A program made the position numbers and the translations under genes. The notes under the pieces are model-generated. The model was given only the letters and a program-made list of their open reading frames with translations. It did not search any database and had not been told where the DNA came from. From the NCBI RefSeq assembly GCF_028657945.1, contig NZ_CP059693.1, positions 2,046,001-2,110,000 of the forward strand: a DNA stretch of 64,000 nucleotides. The letters run 5' to 3'. Positions 25,677-35,773 of this stretch are shown piece by piece. The stretch comes from Thalassomonas haliotis. Its GTDB lineage: Bacteria > Pseudomonadota > Gammaproteobacteria > Enterobacterales > Alteromonadaceae. How positions within the stretch are numbered: position 1 is the stretch's first letter; each line of letters opens with the position of its first letter.

Positions 25677-27296
25677 ATGCAAACATCATTATCTTTAAAA
25701 GAAGCGTTGTCGGTTCTTTCTAAATCATCACCTTACGCCGTTTCTACAGAACGGAAGGAATCGATGTCAGCAGGTTTGGATGTAATAAAAAGTTATTTAT
25801 ATATAGAGACAGATATTGAGAAAGACTTCTATAAAGAGCTATCTAAACTATCTGCAAATGATAAGAAAATTATATTCTTATGTGGAAGTAGTGGCGACGG
25901 TAAATCTGAAATATTAACTAAATATAACCATCAATTCAGTAACCGTGTTGATTTTCATTTTGACGCTACCCATAGTTTTAAGCCACAGGATTCCGCAATT
26001 CAGACACTTGATAAAGTGTTTACTGATTTTAATGCAGGCAACAAACCTTTAGTTGTTGGTATTAATATTGGCATGTTAGGTAACTATGCCGAAGAAGGCG
26101 ATAATATTGAGATCAAAGAGTCTATAAAGGCTTTTTTAGATAGTGAAAAATTTCCCGATAATCATATTTATCTGAATTTTGAAGATTATCCCAAATTTGA
26201 ATTACAACAAAGTGGACATAGTTCGAAATTTGCTAAACGACTACTTCAACGTATAACTGCTGAAGATGGCAATATTATAAGGCAATATTTTGATAAAGAG
26301 CTGACACTAGACAAACCCGATAAAAGACTATGTGCAAATTATGCACTACTCAGTATTGAAGCCATTCAAGATGTCATTGTTGATTTACTGTTTAAAGCGC
26401 GGCTCATTAAAGATCAGTTTTTAACTGTCAGAGCTTTACTTGATTTTATTTTTCACTTGTTGGCCGGGCCTGGATATCTCCAAGATAACCTTTTTGACCA
26501 TTGTGATAATGAATTAGTCAGTAAAATCACCGAATTTGATCCTGCCAATATTAGATCACAATTAATTGATAAGTTTGTCTTAGCGCTAAGCCTAAAATTA
26601 CCTGATAGTGATTTTGATGACTTTGTTACCGAACTCAGCAAAATAGGCATACGCCGTGGGCAAAAGGCGGTGTCTTATCTGAGATTATTTTATTTATTGA
26701 GAAAAACCGAATTCTCAAATAACTACCACCAAGCATATAAAGATGACTTTCATGAGCAACTCATAGACAAGTATTCTACAGTTTGGCATTTACATACCGC
26801 ATATGAAGGCAGTCCTACAAAGCGCACTGCAATTAAAACTTTTTACAAAGAAATAGTGATTGCCGCTATCCATAAATATAACAACAGAAACGCACCAAAT
26901 TTAAATAAAGGTGAATTCTTTATCTGTGAGAGAAATGGTTATCAACTCGCTGCAAAAATTGACCTGAAAATTGATTTAAAAACAATAGAAAACCATGTAA
27001 ACCCAGAAAGGTGTGATGTTTCCCACTTTAAACTGTTCTTTAAAATAGGTAATGAAAACAAGTCGCAAAATATACCTGCCAATATCAATTTATTGTATCT
27101 AATGCAAAGAATTGTCGATGGTTACCGGCCAAACAAACATGATAAAAACACGGTTGTTATTCTTGATGAAATAGTACAAATGATTGCTGATGTTGCATCT
27201 AAATCTAGCACACTCCATGTACTTAAAGGCGAACAGCGTTTGCAAGTAACAAATGTTGATAATGAAAATGAAGATTACGAAGTGAGTGGTTTATAG
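25677..27296 (+). CDS. dptF: DNA phosphorothioation-dependent restriction protein DptF
   Basis: The 539-residue protein is a P-loop ATPase with Walker A GSSGDGKS at 70-77 inside IIFLCGSSGDGKSEIL, the arrangement of DptF. DptF, DptG and DptH together restrict DNA lacking phosphorothioate marks in hosts that carry dnd modification genes. The gene opens the plus-strand defence operon; dptG begins 1 base after its stop. The start has GGTGAG upstream. The A/T-rich region 25435-25676 before it should carry the promoter, but no consensus boxes are convincing. Confidence 0.9.
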   Translation: MQTSLSLKEALSVLSKSSPYAVSTERKESMSAGLDVIKSYLYIETDIEKDFYKELSKLSANDKKIIFLCGSSGDGKSEILTKYNHQFSNRVDFHFDATHSFKPQDSAIQTLDKVFTDFNAGNKPLVVGINIGMLGNYAEEGDNIEIKESIKAFLDSEKFPDNHIYLNFEDYPKFELQQSGHSSKFAKRLLQRITAEDGNIIRQYFDKELTLDKPDKRLCANYALLSIEAIQDVIVDLLFKARLIKDQFLTVRALLDFIFHLLAGPGYLQDNLFDHCDNELVSKITEFDPANIRSQLIDKFVLALSLKLPDSDFDDFVTELSKIGIRRGQKAVSYLRLFYLLRKTEFSNNYHQAYKDDFHEQLIDKYSTVWHLHTAYEGSPTKRTAIKTFYKEIVIAAIHKYNNRNAPNLNKGEFFICERNGYQLAAKIDLKIDLKTIENHVNPERCDVSHFKLFFKIGNENKSQNIPANINLLYLMQRIVDGYRPNKHDKNTVVILDEIVQMIADVASKSSTLHVLKGEQRLQVTNVDNENEDYEVSGL

Positions 27297-27297
27297 C

Positions 27298-28623
27298 ATG
27301 ATACTAAGACCTGATTTACCTAAAACAGTTGATGAAGTAAGCAAAAAAAATAATAAAAACACTTTAAATAGTTTTTTCCCTTTACGTACCAAAAATAATG
27401 AATTCGATTGGGATGCAGTATTAGGTCATGTAGTAAAAATATCTTACCGTAAAAGCCTTGGGAATGGTGGCTTAGAAGAGTTTACCCAGCTATGTAGAAC
27501 ACGCTTTTTAGCTAAGTTAGACGAAGAAGATTTTTGGCCCGTTATTGAACAAATGTATTTTGAATGTGATGACTTCTTTGATATAGCACCTGAACTGCTG
27601 TTATTTAAAGCTCAAAAAGTCAAAGGTAGCTCACCAAATGATAGGTTAGGCGCCATGTTCGTCAGTTTGTTACAAGACTTTTTCTTTAAAGACAAACCTA
27701 AAATACCACTGAACTTTCTTGAAGGTGAAATCTATAATGCCTTTAATGAATACCTTAATACCGTAAAAAGTAAAGCAAGCGCCGCAACAGCAACGGAATA
27801 CCCTTATTTGCCATTTTTAACAGGGCACTTTCAGCAAGACCTGACTTTCCTAGGTAAACGACCAAAATATTTTTTAACAGTATTCAAAGACTTTCTTAGG
27901 CTTTATAGCTTCTTATATACATCACAGTTGGCAATGAACTTAAAAGACTGGCGTTCTGGTGAGCCAAAAGCCAAGCCACTTTATTTCATTTTAGATAATG
28001 AAAAAGCAAGCGATGAGCGCATGATGGTGAAGGAGTGTGGCTATAAGCCCATGGGCGATGCTTTCTGGAATATCTTCCCTTACTTAGCCATGAATGAAGG
28101 GCTGCAAGAGTCTAAAGCAAAAAAAAGACCTATTTGGGATATTGCAAATCATTTACGAGAGGCACCACAAACTGCGGAATTGTTAAAAGATTACGCAGTG
28201 GCTTTTAAAGAGCAAAGAGAATTGCAAAGACCACTGGCAACGAGCGGTGACCCGTTAGATAGCCTAAATGACCTTTTAAAATTATCTACAGATCAGTTTG
28301 CGCGGGCGGAAACACGGCATGAAATAAATGTGAAATACGTGCGCACAATTGAAACCGAACTATGCTCGCACTTTATTCAAAGTCGTGGCCGGGCCGGGCG
28401 TGTATTGGTCTTTAATCAAGATTATTTAGTTTTACTTACTAACCTTGCAATTGGCGAGCTTGACCGTTTGAGATTCAATGAGCTGATAAAAGCATTTGAA
28501 TCACGAGGTGTGTTTTTTGACAAACAAAGTCAGCAAGTGCTTATTGAATTTTATGGACGTATAGGAAATGTAGAGCGAATGAGTGATTCAGGAGATGCAG
28601 TTTATGTTATCAAAACCATTTGA
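27298..28623 (+). CDS. dptG: DNA phosphorothioation-dependent restriction protein DptG
   Basis: This 441-residue protein sits between dptF and dptH and matches DptG in size, position and sequence character; it has no recognisable catalytic motif and is mainly helical. DptG is required with DptF and DptH for restriction of unmodified DNA. The ATG at 27298 is used in place of an upstream TTG-type start because it directly follows the dptF stop. Its 3' end overlaps dptH by 20 bases. Confidence 0.85.
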   Translation: MILRPDLPKTVDEVSKKNNKNTLNSFFPLRTKNNEFDWDAVLGHVVKISYRKSLGNGGLEEFTQLCRTRFLAKLDEEDFWPVIEQMYFECDDFFDIAPELLLFKAQKVKGSSPNDRLGAMFVSLLQDFFFKDKPKIPLNFLEGEIYNAFNEYLNTVKSKASAATATEYPYLPFLTGHFQQDLTFLGKRPKYFLTVFKDFLRLYSFLYTSQLAMNLKDWRSGEPKAKPLYFILDNEKASDERMMVKECGYKPMGDAFWNIFPYLAMNEGLQESKAKKRPIWDIANHLREAPQTAELLKDYAVAFKEQRELQRPLATSGDPLDSLNDLLKLSTDQFARAETRHEINVKYVRTIETELCSHFIQSRGRAGRVLVFNQDYLVLLTNLAIGELDRLRFNELIKAFESRGVFFDKQSQQVLIEFYGRIGNVERMSDSGDAVYVIKTI

Positions 28624-31600
28624 GACCTTTTTAACTGAACATTTCCTCAAGGAAAGTGTGAATAAACTTCAAGCCGGTTACAGGTATCAGTTTCAATCGC
28701 CAGATAATGAGAATAGTAATAAATTACATCAAGCATTCTTAGCGCTTTCAACAAGTAATGTGAGAATAAAAGAAGTAACCATACCCACAGTAAATGTTGG
28801 TGATATCACCTTAATACCTGTACTACATAATGAAAATGGTGCAGGTTTTTCTGAAAATTTTATATCACATTTACGCGATGAAGTTGCGGGGCAACAGGGA
28901 CAGCTAAAAGACAGTGCTTTATTAGTTATCCATAATAGTATGCTTGATACTTTAATTAATTCAGCCGAGGATGTTGCCCAAACAAAGGGCGTGTGGGATC
29001 CCTTATCAATTAAAGAAGCGATGAAGTCTTTAATTAACTACCAAGACGATTCTCATCAAGTTTCTGAATGCATATTAGAACATCGATTTAATCAAATATT
29101 AGACGATGGTGCGACCATGTTTGGCTTTGTGGAATTATACCAAGCCTTACTAGATGGAGACCTCAAATTTATTGAGCTTGGCTTACTAAATGACCCGGCA
29201 ATTTTAAACTGGAATGGTAAACAAGAACAAATAAATGAACGCTTAGATAAAAATAAGAAATTGTTTAAAAAGCTAGATTTCATCACGCATCACTTTCCTA
29301 ATGAATTACAAGAAAAGTTAGCTGAAATAAATTTAGGTGAAAAATTTGTACAAAAGCATTTCGGTGGTGAACCCCCTGAGCGTTGGAAAACAGAGCTAGA
29401 GTTAAGTGACTGTTTGCAAGAACAAGCGAAAAACCTTGATAACTCACTAGAATTAGAAAAAGAGACGCTTTTGCAAGGGGAGCTAATTGCCAAAAGCAAA
29501 GCGGAGAGTAAAGCAGGTGTACGAGACCGGCACCTTGTATTGTTGCTTGAACCAGATCAAACGGCTTTTACTTTAGAGTTGAGTTTCTTAGGTGGAAAAG
29601 TAGAAAAAAAACAATTCAGCATAAAGCATAATAAAACCGATAAGTTCAATATTGCTAATCCTGATAATACCGGTGGCAAGCGCAGCCGTATAAAAATAAC
29701 GGGTACGTACTTACAGCAGCCAATGTTTTTCACTCTCGCAATGAAGCGTGAATTAACTACCGAATCACACAACTTTAAAATATTAGTAATATCTGCTGCT
29801 GAATATCATGTTGATGGATTCAGACATAACTATTTGATCGAGCCAGCCAAATCTAGAATAACGTTACAAACCGAAGACAATAGCTTTGTTATTGCTGAAC
29901 AAGGCAGTAAAGCTGTTGTTGAAGAAATAGGCCAAGTTTTCGAAAATGAAAGCATTAGTGAAGTAGATTTTGAACAATTGATAAATGAATCGGACCGTTT
30001 GCATTTTATTGTTAAAGGTAAAAGCACAGCATTAACTTTTAATGTTGAAGGGGCAATAGCGACTGATTCATTATATCTACCATTAATGCTTGATCAGGGC
30101 AGGTTCACTAAGCTTTACCAAAACGATTATTACGGCATATTTAACCGTTCGAAAAACAAAGTTATCATAGACAATAAGGAAGTGGCACCTAAAGGCAAAC
30201 GCTTAACGCTTTTACAATGGGAAGCTCAATTACTTGATGATAAATTACTCACCCGAAAAGACGATAAAACAGTATCTGTATACTTGCAGGATATAGAGGC
30301 CGATTACCCTGAACTTTATAATACCTACGCAGATTTATTTGATTATTTTTCAACAACGAAATCTTTGCCCAGCATAAATGGCTGGGGTGAAAACGTAAGA
30401 AATATCACAAGTAAATTAGTTAATGCTTATCTGCAAGCCATAGAAGCTATACCCTACGACAAACTGTTAACCCAAGCACAAAAACGCTTAGTAAATATTG
30501 GCTTTGCTACTTTTAATGGCGAAGAGTACCTAACCCCTTATCACCCGTTAAACCTGGCCTACTATCTGAACCTGGCTAATCAAGTAGTTAATGATGAAAC
30601 AGGAAGCTTTAAAACGCTTCCCAAAGTAACTATAGAAAGGTTAAATGCCCAGGGACTATTGCCTTTTGTTTATCATCCGCTACACGAGTTTTCATATAAC
30701 CAATTAGAAAAAGATAATTGTTTTTGGTTAAAGCTTTTACCACAACAAGAAACTTGTTATGACTACATAAGCAAGGTAGTAAAAGAAAAGGTCAGTGAAT
30801 TTAAAGATGCTTTTTCAGCCTTATTTGGCGCAGGCGCACGCTCTACATTAATTGTTAATTCAGTTAACAACCAAAAGAATAATGAATTGTTTTTGGGCCT
30901 AATTGATTATGTTAAGCAGCAAAAAGATAAAGTTTGTCAGATTCACGTGAATTTATATGACGACAAGCTGGAATATACCGAGTTCGATAAGTTTGCTGAA
31001 ACAGCCAGTTATGATGAAATAAAGTTATTATACGGTTTAGATAAAGGTGCGATAAGAGAGCAAGCCGATGCAATTATTGACTTACTACGTACGCGTTTAA
31101 CCTACAGTAAGTTTGAAAATGACAAAGTAACAGAGCAAGCTTATGCCCACCTCAGCTTTTTTAGAAATAATAATAAAGTTGAAGCCAGCGATGTTAATGT
31201 AGAAAAAGAACTAAGCGGAGTTGTTTGCCACGGCTTATTAGCAGGTGAAGCCGCTGAAAAAATAGAGGGCAGTTACTTTACCGGTTTTGGCTTGAGAGAT
31301 GTCAATATTGATCATTTACCGCATTTAAAAATTGCTAAACTGCTAGGCACCTTAATTAAACCTTCGCGTAAATCAAACGAGAAACACAGCCCCTCTAAAT
31401 CTATCTCGCTAGCAGTGAGTGATAGTTTCAAATCGTTATTAGACCGCTCTTATCATAGCTCAATATGGACCACCATTATTGATCCCAAAGTGACATTAGA
31501 CTTTTTCAAAAACGCTAAAGATTATGTGCTTATTCACTACTCAGATAATTACACTAATTCAGTGAATTATGACGCTATTACCGTCAGTAAAGAAAATGAC

Positions 31601-33715
31601 ATTTATAAAAAGGTATTAGAGCAAAATGAAGGTGGTATCACCGAAGAGTTTAATGCCTTCAACGGTGAATGGTTATTAAAAATGATCAAAACCGATGGTG
31701 ACGCACGAAAAAATGAAAATGATAGAAAAGAAAAGAAAGGCATTATTGGCGCATATAAATTTGTTAGCTGCCTACTGACTCAATCCGATATTACCTGGGT
31801 ACCGCTTTCTGTTGCTGAAATGATACGTGTTGCCGGTAATATCGGCCTTAAAATGAGCGACAGTGACTTTTCGCGTAATGTTCATGGCTATAAAAAAGGA
31901 TTGATTTCAGATGATGTTTTGTTTGTTGGTTTTAAAGATCAACAAATGTACTTATTGCCATTAGAAGTTAAAACCGGGCTTAAACAAACACACAAAAAAG
32001 GTGTGCAGCAAGCCAAAGAATTGAAGCGTTATTTAACCCAAGATATTTTAGGCAGGAAAGATCTTGCGGGTAACTTATACCGTGGTTTATTTATTCGTCA
32101 AATTCTAATGCAAATTGATAAATATAAATTATATAACCTTTACCCTGAAACACATTTTGAAAAGTTGCTAGCGCAACGAGAGTGGTGGATGCAAGGTGAT
32201 TATGAATTAGCTGAAATTAATAATTATCCAGAAGGGTTTCTTGTTGCCTTTGTTGAAAATGATGTGTTTTTTGAATCAGAATTTACCGAAGTTGATAATA
32301 TATTAAAGATCCAACTACCTATTAGTTATTTGAAAGGCTTTGTTAGCACGCCATTGCAAGAGTTAATGGCAGACATTTGTCCTGAAAAATTGTGCCATAT
32401 ACCTGAGCAATATTTACTTGGTGTAACAACCGCTGAAACGGTAGTTATTGAAAGCAAGATAGAAGATGCGGCTGACACCACACTACTGGCTGATGAACCC
32501 GTAATAGAAGTCGTTGAACCAATTATTGCTCCAGCAATAGAAAGCCCGGTAATAGAAACACCTATGCTGGAAAAAATAGCCGATGATACATTGAAAGTAT
32601 TAGTAGGGCACAACGTTCAAAACGAAGAACCAATTTTATGGGAGCCAACGAATACCGCTAAATTCATGAATACCAATTCAGGTATTATCGGCACTATGGG
32701 GACAGGTAAAACCCAATGTACTAAATCGGTTGTTACCCAGTTATATCGCAATCAACATAACAATGTTGATAGTAAGCCTATCGGTATTCTTATATTCGAT
32801 TATAAATCGGATTATGTTGATGATAAATTCTTAACGGCTACTGCCGGTAAGAAGTTTAATTTACACAAATTGCCTTATAACCCTCTTAGCTTATTTGGTG
32901 ATACTCCTATGTTACCGGTACACACAGCACGTGGTTTTTCTGAAACCATGGGTAAAGCATTTGGCTTAGGGCAAAAGCAACAGCTACGATTACGAAAATT
33001 GATTAGTGATGCTTATGATTTAGCCGGTATTAAAAAAGCAGACCAGTCAACATGGAGTAAACCAGCACCTACCATAGCTGATGTTTGGTCGTTATTTATC
33101 GAAGATGAACCAACAGAAGATTCGCTTTATGCTGCTCTTGAAAGCCTGCATGAATTAGAAATATTCCAAGATAATATCAATAAATGCACTTCTCTATATG
33201 AGTTAGTAGACGGTATTACCGTGGTTGAATTGGCGGGGTACCCTACTGAAATTCAAAACTTGGTAGTGGCACTGACTTTAGACCTGTTTTATTCGCAAAT
33301 GCAAAAACAAGGTAAACCCGAAGTTCAGGGAGACTTCAGGCAAGTTACTAAATTATTGTTGGTAGATGAAGCGGATAATTTTATGTCGCAGAACTTCCCC
33401 AGCCTGCGCAAAGTGCTTAAAGAAGGGCGGGAATATGGGGTAGGAGTTATCTTATCTACACAGGATATTACCCATTTTAAAACCAATGAAAATGACTATT
33501 CAGCCTATATATTGAGCTGGATAGTTCATCGTGTTGGTCAGATAAAAAATCAAGATATTAAGTCCATTTTTAATAAAGATGATAAAGCGGCACAAGAGCA
33601 GTTGATGAAAAGTATTCGTGAACTTGATAAGCATTACAGCCTTTATGTTGATGGTGATAAAAAGGTACAAAAGATTAAGGATAAAGCATTCTGGGAGTTG
33701 TTGAATGAAAAGTAA
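28604..33715 (+). CDS. dptH: DNA phosphorothioation-dependent restriction protein DptH (HerA/FtsK-like ATPase)
   Basis: The very large protein (1,703 residues) has a C-terminal motor domain with Walker A GTMGTGKT near residue 1362 and Walker B LLLVDEADNF near 1584, the HerA/FtsK-like fold of DptH. Ahead of it, near residues 1103-1123, the pattern D-x17-ExK (DDVLFVGF, then LPLEVKTG with E1121 and K1123) fits a PD-(D/E)xK nuclease core. So cleavage and translocation may reside in one chain. The ATG at 28604 follows AGGAG; it overlaps dptG. A Pro/Glu/Ile-rich linker near 1285-1330 joins the two parts. The PIN gene starts within its last codons. Confidence 0.9.
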   Translation: MLSKPFETFLTEHFLKESVNKLQAGYRYQFQSPDNENSNKLHQAFLALSTSNVRIKEVTIPTVNVGDITLIPVLHNENGAGFSENFISHLRDEVAGQQGQLKDSALLVIHNSMLDTLINSAEDVAQTKGVWDPLSIKEAMKSLINYQDDSHQVSECILEHRFNQILDDGATMFGFVELYQALLDGDLKFIELGLLNDPAILNWNGKQEQINERLDKNKKLFKKLDFITHHFPNELQEKLAEINLGEKFVQKHFGGEPPERWKTELELSDCLQEQAKNLDNSLELEKETLLQGELIAKSKAESKAGVRDRHLVLLLEPDQTAFTLELSFLGGKVEKKQFSIKHNKTDKFNIANPDNTGGKRSRIKITGTYLQQPMFFTLAMKRELTTESHNFKILVISAAEYHVDGFRHNYLIEPAKSRITLQTEDNSFVIAEQGSKAVVEEIGQVFENESISEVDFEQLINESDRLHFIVKGKSTALTFNVEGAIATDSLYLPLMLDQGRFTKLYQNDYYGIFNRSKNKVIIDNKEVAPKGKRLTLLQWEAQLLDDKLLTRKDDKTVSVYLQDIEADYPELYNTYADLFDYFSTTKSLPSINGWGENVRNITSKLVNAYLQAIEAIPYDKLLTQAQKRLVNIGFATFNGEEYLTPYHPLNLAYYLNLANQVVNDETGSFKTLPKVTIERLNAQGLLPFVYHPLHEFSYNQLEKDNCFWLKLLPQQETCYDYISKVVKEKVSEFKDAFSALFGAGARSTLIVNSVNNQKNNELFLGLIDYVKQQKDKVCQIHVNLYDDKLEYTEFDKFAETASYDEIKLLYGLDKGAIREQADAIIDLLRTRLTYSKFENDKVTEQAYAHLSFFRNNNKVEASDVNVEKELSGVVCHGLLAGEAAEKIEGSYFTGFGLRDVNIDHLPHLKIAKLLGTLIKPSRKSNEKHSPSKSISLAVSDSFKSLLDRSYHSSIWTTIIDPKVTLDFFKNAKDYVLIHYSDNYTNSVNYDAITVSKENDIYKKVLEQNEGGITEEFNAFNGEWLLKMIKTDGDARKNENDRKEKKGIIGAYKFVSCLLTQSDITWVPLSVAEMIRVAGNIGLKMSDSDFSRNVHGYKKGLISDDVLFVGFKDQQMYLLPLEVKTGLKQTHKKGVQQAKELKRYLTQDILGRKDLAGNLYRGLFIRQILMQIDKYKLYNLYPETHFEKLLAQREWWMQGDYELAEINNYPEGFLVAFVENDVFFESEFTEVDNILKIQLPISYLKGFVSTPLQELMADICPEKLCHIPEQYLLGVTTAETVVIESKIEDAADTTLLADEPVIEVVEPIIAPAIESPVIETPMLEKIADDTLKVLVGHNVQNEEPILWEPTNTAKFMNTNSGIIGTMGTGKTQCTKSVVTQLYRNQHNNVDSKPIGILIFDYKSDYVDDKFLTATAGKKFNLHKLPYNPLSLFGDTPMLPVHTARGFSETMGKAFGLGQKQQLRLRKLISDAYDLAGIKKADQSTWSKPAPTIADVWSLFIEDEPTEDSLYAALESLHELEIFQDNINKCTSLYELVDGITVVELAGYPTEIQNLVVALTLDLFYSQMQKQGKPEVQGDFRQVTKLLLVDEADNFMSQNFPSLRKVLKEGREYGVGVILSTQDITHFKTNENDYSAYILSWIVHRVGQIKNQDIKSIFNKDDKAAQEQLMKSIRELDKHYSLYVDGDKKVQKIKDKAFWELLNEK

Positions 33716-34829
33716 ATTTCCAGGCTATGTAGATAATTACCTTGATAATAATGTTTTAACTAGCGAGAAAGTGTTAGTTGCATTTGATACAAACATTCTA
33801 TTGAACTTATATCGATATGAGAAATCAATTGCAGACGATATTATTTCTCAAATTAAATCTTTAAAACAAAACAAGTTTTTTGAAGTTTGGTTGCCTCATC
33901 AAGTTGCTTTGGAATTTAATTTAAATAGAAAAAATGTACTTAAAAACCAAGAAAGATCGGTACATTTAATTGAATCAAAATTTAAGACCTTTAAAAAGGA
34001 TATTGAAGGCTTATCAACGATCGGTGGGAAAAATAGCGAATTACATCCACTTAAAAAAGAGTTAGGTACTAACTTTGATGAAATAGATAGAATCATCAAG
34101 GCCCATTTACCTAAGGGGAAAAATAAGAATAGAGTAGATAATGTTGTTAAAGTTGTTTATGAATTGTTTGATGGGAAAGTAGGTGATTCGTATAGTCATG
34201 AGGAGATGGGGTCTCTTGAAATGGAAGGTGAATATAGATATCAACATAACATCCCCCCTGGCTTTGAAGATGATACCAAAGAGTCGGTTTATAGTTATGC
34301 TGGCATTAAAGTAAATGCTAAATATGGTGATTTAATTCTTTGGAAGCAATTAATTGATAAAGCCATTATTGAAGAATTAACGGTTGTATTAGTAACGGGC
34401 GATGTAAAAGGTGACTGGCAATCTAAGGAGTTTTCAAGAGTTAGACCAGAGCTAATTACAGAGTTCAAATTGAAAACAGGTCAGGACTTTTATGCTTTAA
34501 CGCTTCCTCAGTTTCAAAGATATTTTGATACAAAGTTAGAACGCAAACTATCCAAAGAAACAACTACCGAAATTGTCGAGTTAACAAAGAAAGATAGTCG
34601 AGGTTGGTTAGATGATATATTAGCTGCTTTTTACTATTTCGATAAACCACTAACTCTCAAGGAAGTTTATGATTATATTACCCAAAACTCTGATCGAGAC
34701 TTTCCTCCGAGTTGGGACGTCATTATTAGAAGAACAATATACAATCATTGCTCTGATGTAAAAGCATTTCTGGGGAAAAAGGATTTGTTTAAAAAGCTCG
34801 AAAGTGGGAAGTATAAATTAAGGAAGTAG
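33705..34829 (+). CDS. PIN-like nuclease with C-terminal winged-helix domain
   Basis: The 374-residue protein opens with a PIN-like domain: VAFDTNILLNLYRY (about 24-37) supplies the first metal-binding Asp, and VVLVTGDVKGDW (about 227-238) a later acidic cluster, as in the PIN_8/DUF4935 type. The last 75 residues (from about 300) form a winged-helix-like segment ending KDLFKKLESGKYKLRK, a tail seen in restriction-associated proteins. It overlaps dptH by 11 bases, so it is co-translated with the restriction complex. A nuclease role in or beside Dpt restriction is inferred; no such subunit is standard. Confidence 0.65.
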   Translation: MKSKFPGYVDNYLDNNVLTSEKVLVAFDTNILLNLYRYEKSIADDIISQIKSLKQNKFFEVWLPHQVALEFNLNRKNVLKNQERSVHLIESKFKTFKKDIEGLSTIGGKNSELHPLKKELGTNFDEIDRIIKAHLPKGKNKNRVDNVVKVVYELFDGKVGDSYSHEEMGSLEMEGEYRYQHNIPPGFEDDTKESVYSYAGIKVNAKYGDLILWKQLIDKAIIEELTVVLVTGDVKGDWQSKEFSRVRPELITEFKLKTGQDFYALTLPQFQRYFDTKLERKLSKETTTEIVELTKKDSRGWLDDILAAFYYFDKPLTLKEVYDYITQNSDRDFPPSWDVIIRRTIYNHCSDVKAFLGKKDLFKKLESGKYKLRK

Positions 34830-34886
34830 GTAAGTGTTTACTAAATATAAAGAACTAAATACAAGCTATTTGAGCAATATAGCGGC

Positions 34887-35756
34887 ATGACGCCTAATGA
34901 GCTTAAAGCTGCTGTTTTAGGAGTTAAACGTTGGTCGCGTAGTGATCAACGAGCACCCAATAAGCCTCTGATGATGGCGTATGCACTCGCTAAGTATATT
35001 CAAGGGCACGGACAAATGTTTAGCTTTGAAGATGAAGTTGAACATGATTTATATGCTTTATTAAAACGTTTTGGCCCCTCACGGAAAACTTATCATCCCG
35101 AATACCCATTTTGGCGTTTGATTAATGATGGTATTTGGCGTTTAGATAATGCTCAAGAATGCTTACCGCGTAAAAGTAATACTGATCCACCAAAGTCAGA
35201 ACTGATTAAATATGGTGTTACAGGCGGGTTTAATAATGAAATCTATGCCATGTTACAGCAAGATTCAAAATTGGCTGTGGAACTGCTTGAATCGATTCTA
35301 GCGGAAAGCTTTCCTGAAAGTATTGTTCCGGAAATTACCACACAGTTAGGGCTTGAATTTACCTTTAGGCAAGTACAAAAGCGTGACCCTAATTTCAGGC
35401 GAGATGTGCTTAGAGCTTATAACTATCAATGTGCTGTGTGTGGCTATGATTTACGTATGGATGATGTTTCTGTTGGTCTAGAGGCTGCTCATATAAAATG
35501 GAAGCAGTTCAATGGCCCATGCACGATTAATAATGGTTTAGCTTTATGTGCTATTCACCATAAGGCTTTTGATAAAGGTGCTATAGGGTTAAACGATGAA
35601 TTAAAGTTAATACTCTCAACTCATTTAAATGGTGGTGTGATGGCGCATAAATTATTTTATGACTATGAAAATAAAAAAATAAAGCTGCCAAGGGATATTA
35701 GTCTGGCACCATTAGATAAATTTGTTCAGTGGCACAGTATTGACGTATTTAAATAA
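34887..35756 (+). CDS. Sulfur-binding-domain HNH endonuclease (phosphorothioate-dependent type)
   Basis: The 289-residue protein has an N-terminal sulfur-binding domain (about 1-115; RAPNKPLMMAYALAKY, HPEYPFWRLINDGIWRL, GVTGGF) of the kind that recognises phosphorothioated DNA in ScoMcrA. A C-terminal HNH nuclease follows (about 170-235; CAVCGYDL, EAAHIKW, NNGLALCAIHHKAFDKG). The EYPFWRL segment holds the Tyr-Pro pair expected to contact sulfur. It lies 57 bases after the PIN gene in the same operon. Ribosome binding site is weak. A PT-cutting enzyme beside PT-making genes is unexpected unless its sequence context or regulation prevents self-cleavage. Confidence 0.85.
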   Translation: MTPNELKAAVLGVKRWSRSDQRAPNKPLMMAYALAKYIQGHGQMFSFEDEVEHDLYALLKRFGPSRKTYHPEYPFWRLINDGIWRLDNAQECLPRKSNTDPPKSELIKYGVTGGFNNEIYAMLQQDSKLAVELLESILAESFPESIVPEITTQLGLEFTFRQVQKRDPNFRRDVLRAYNYQCAVCGYDLRMDDVSVGLEAAHIKWKQFNGPCTINNGLALCAIHHKAFDKGAIGLNDELKLILSTHLNGGVMAHKLFYDYENKKIKLPRDISLAPLDKFVQWHSIDVFK

Positions 35757-35773
35757 TAGTAACTGAGTAGAAT

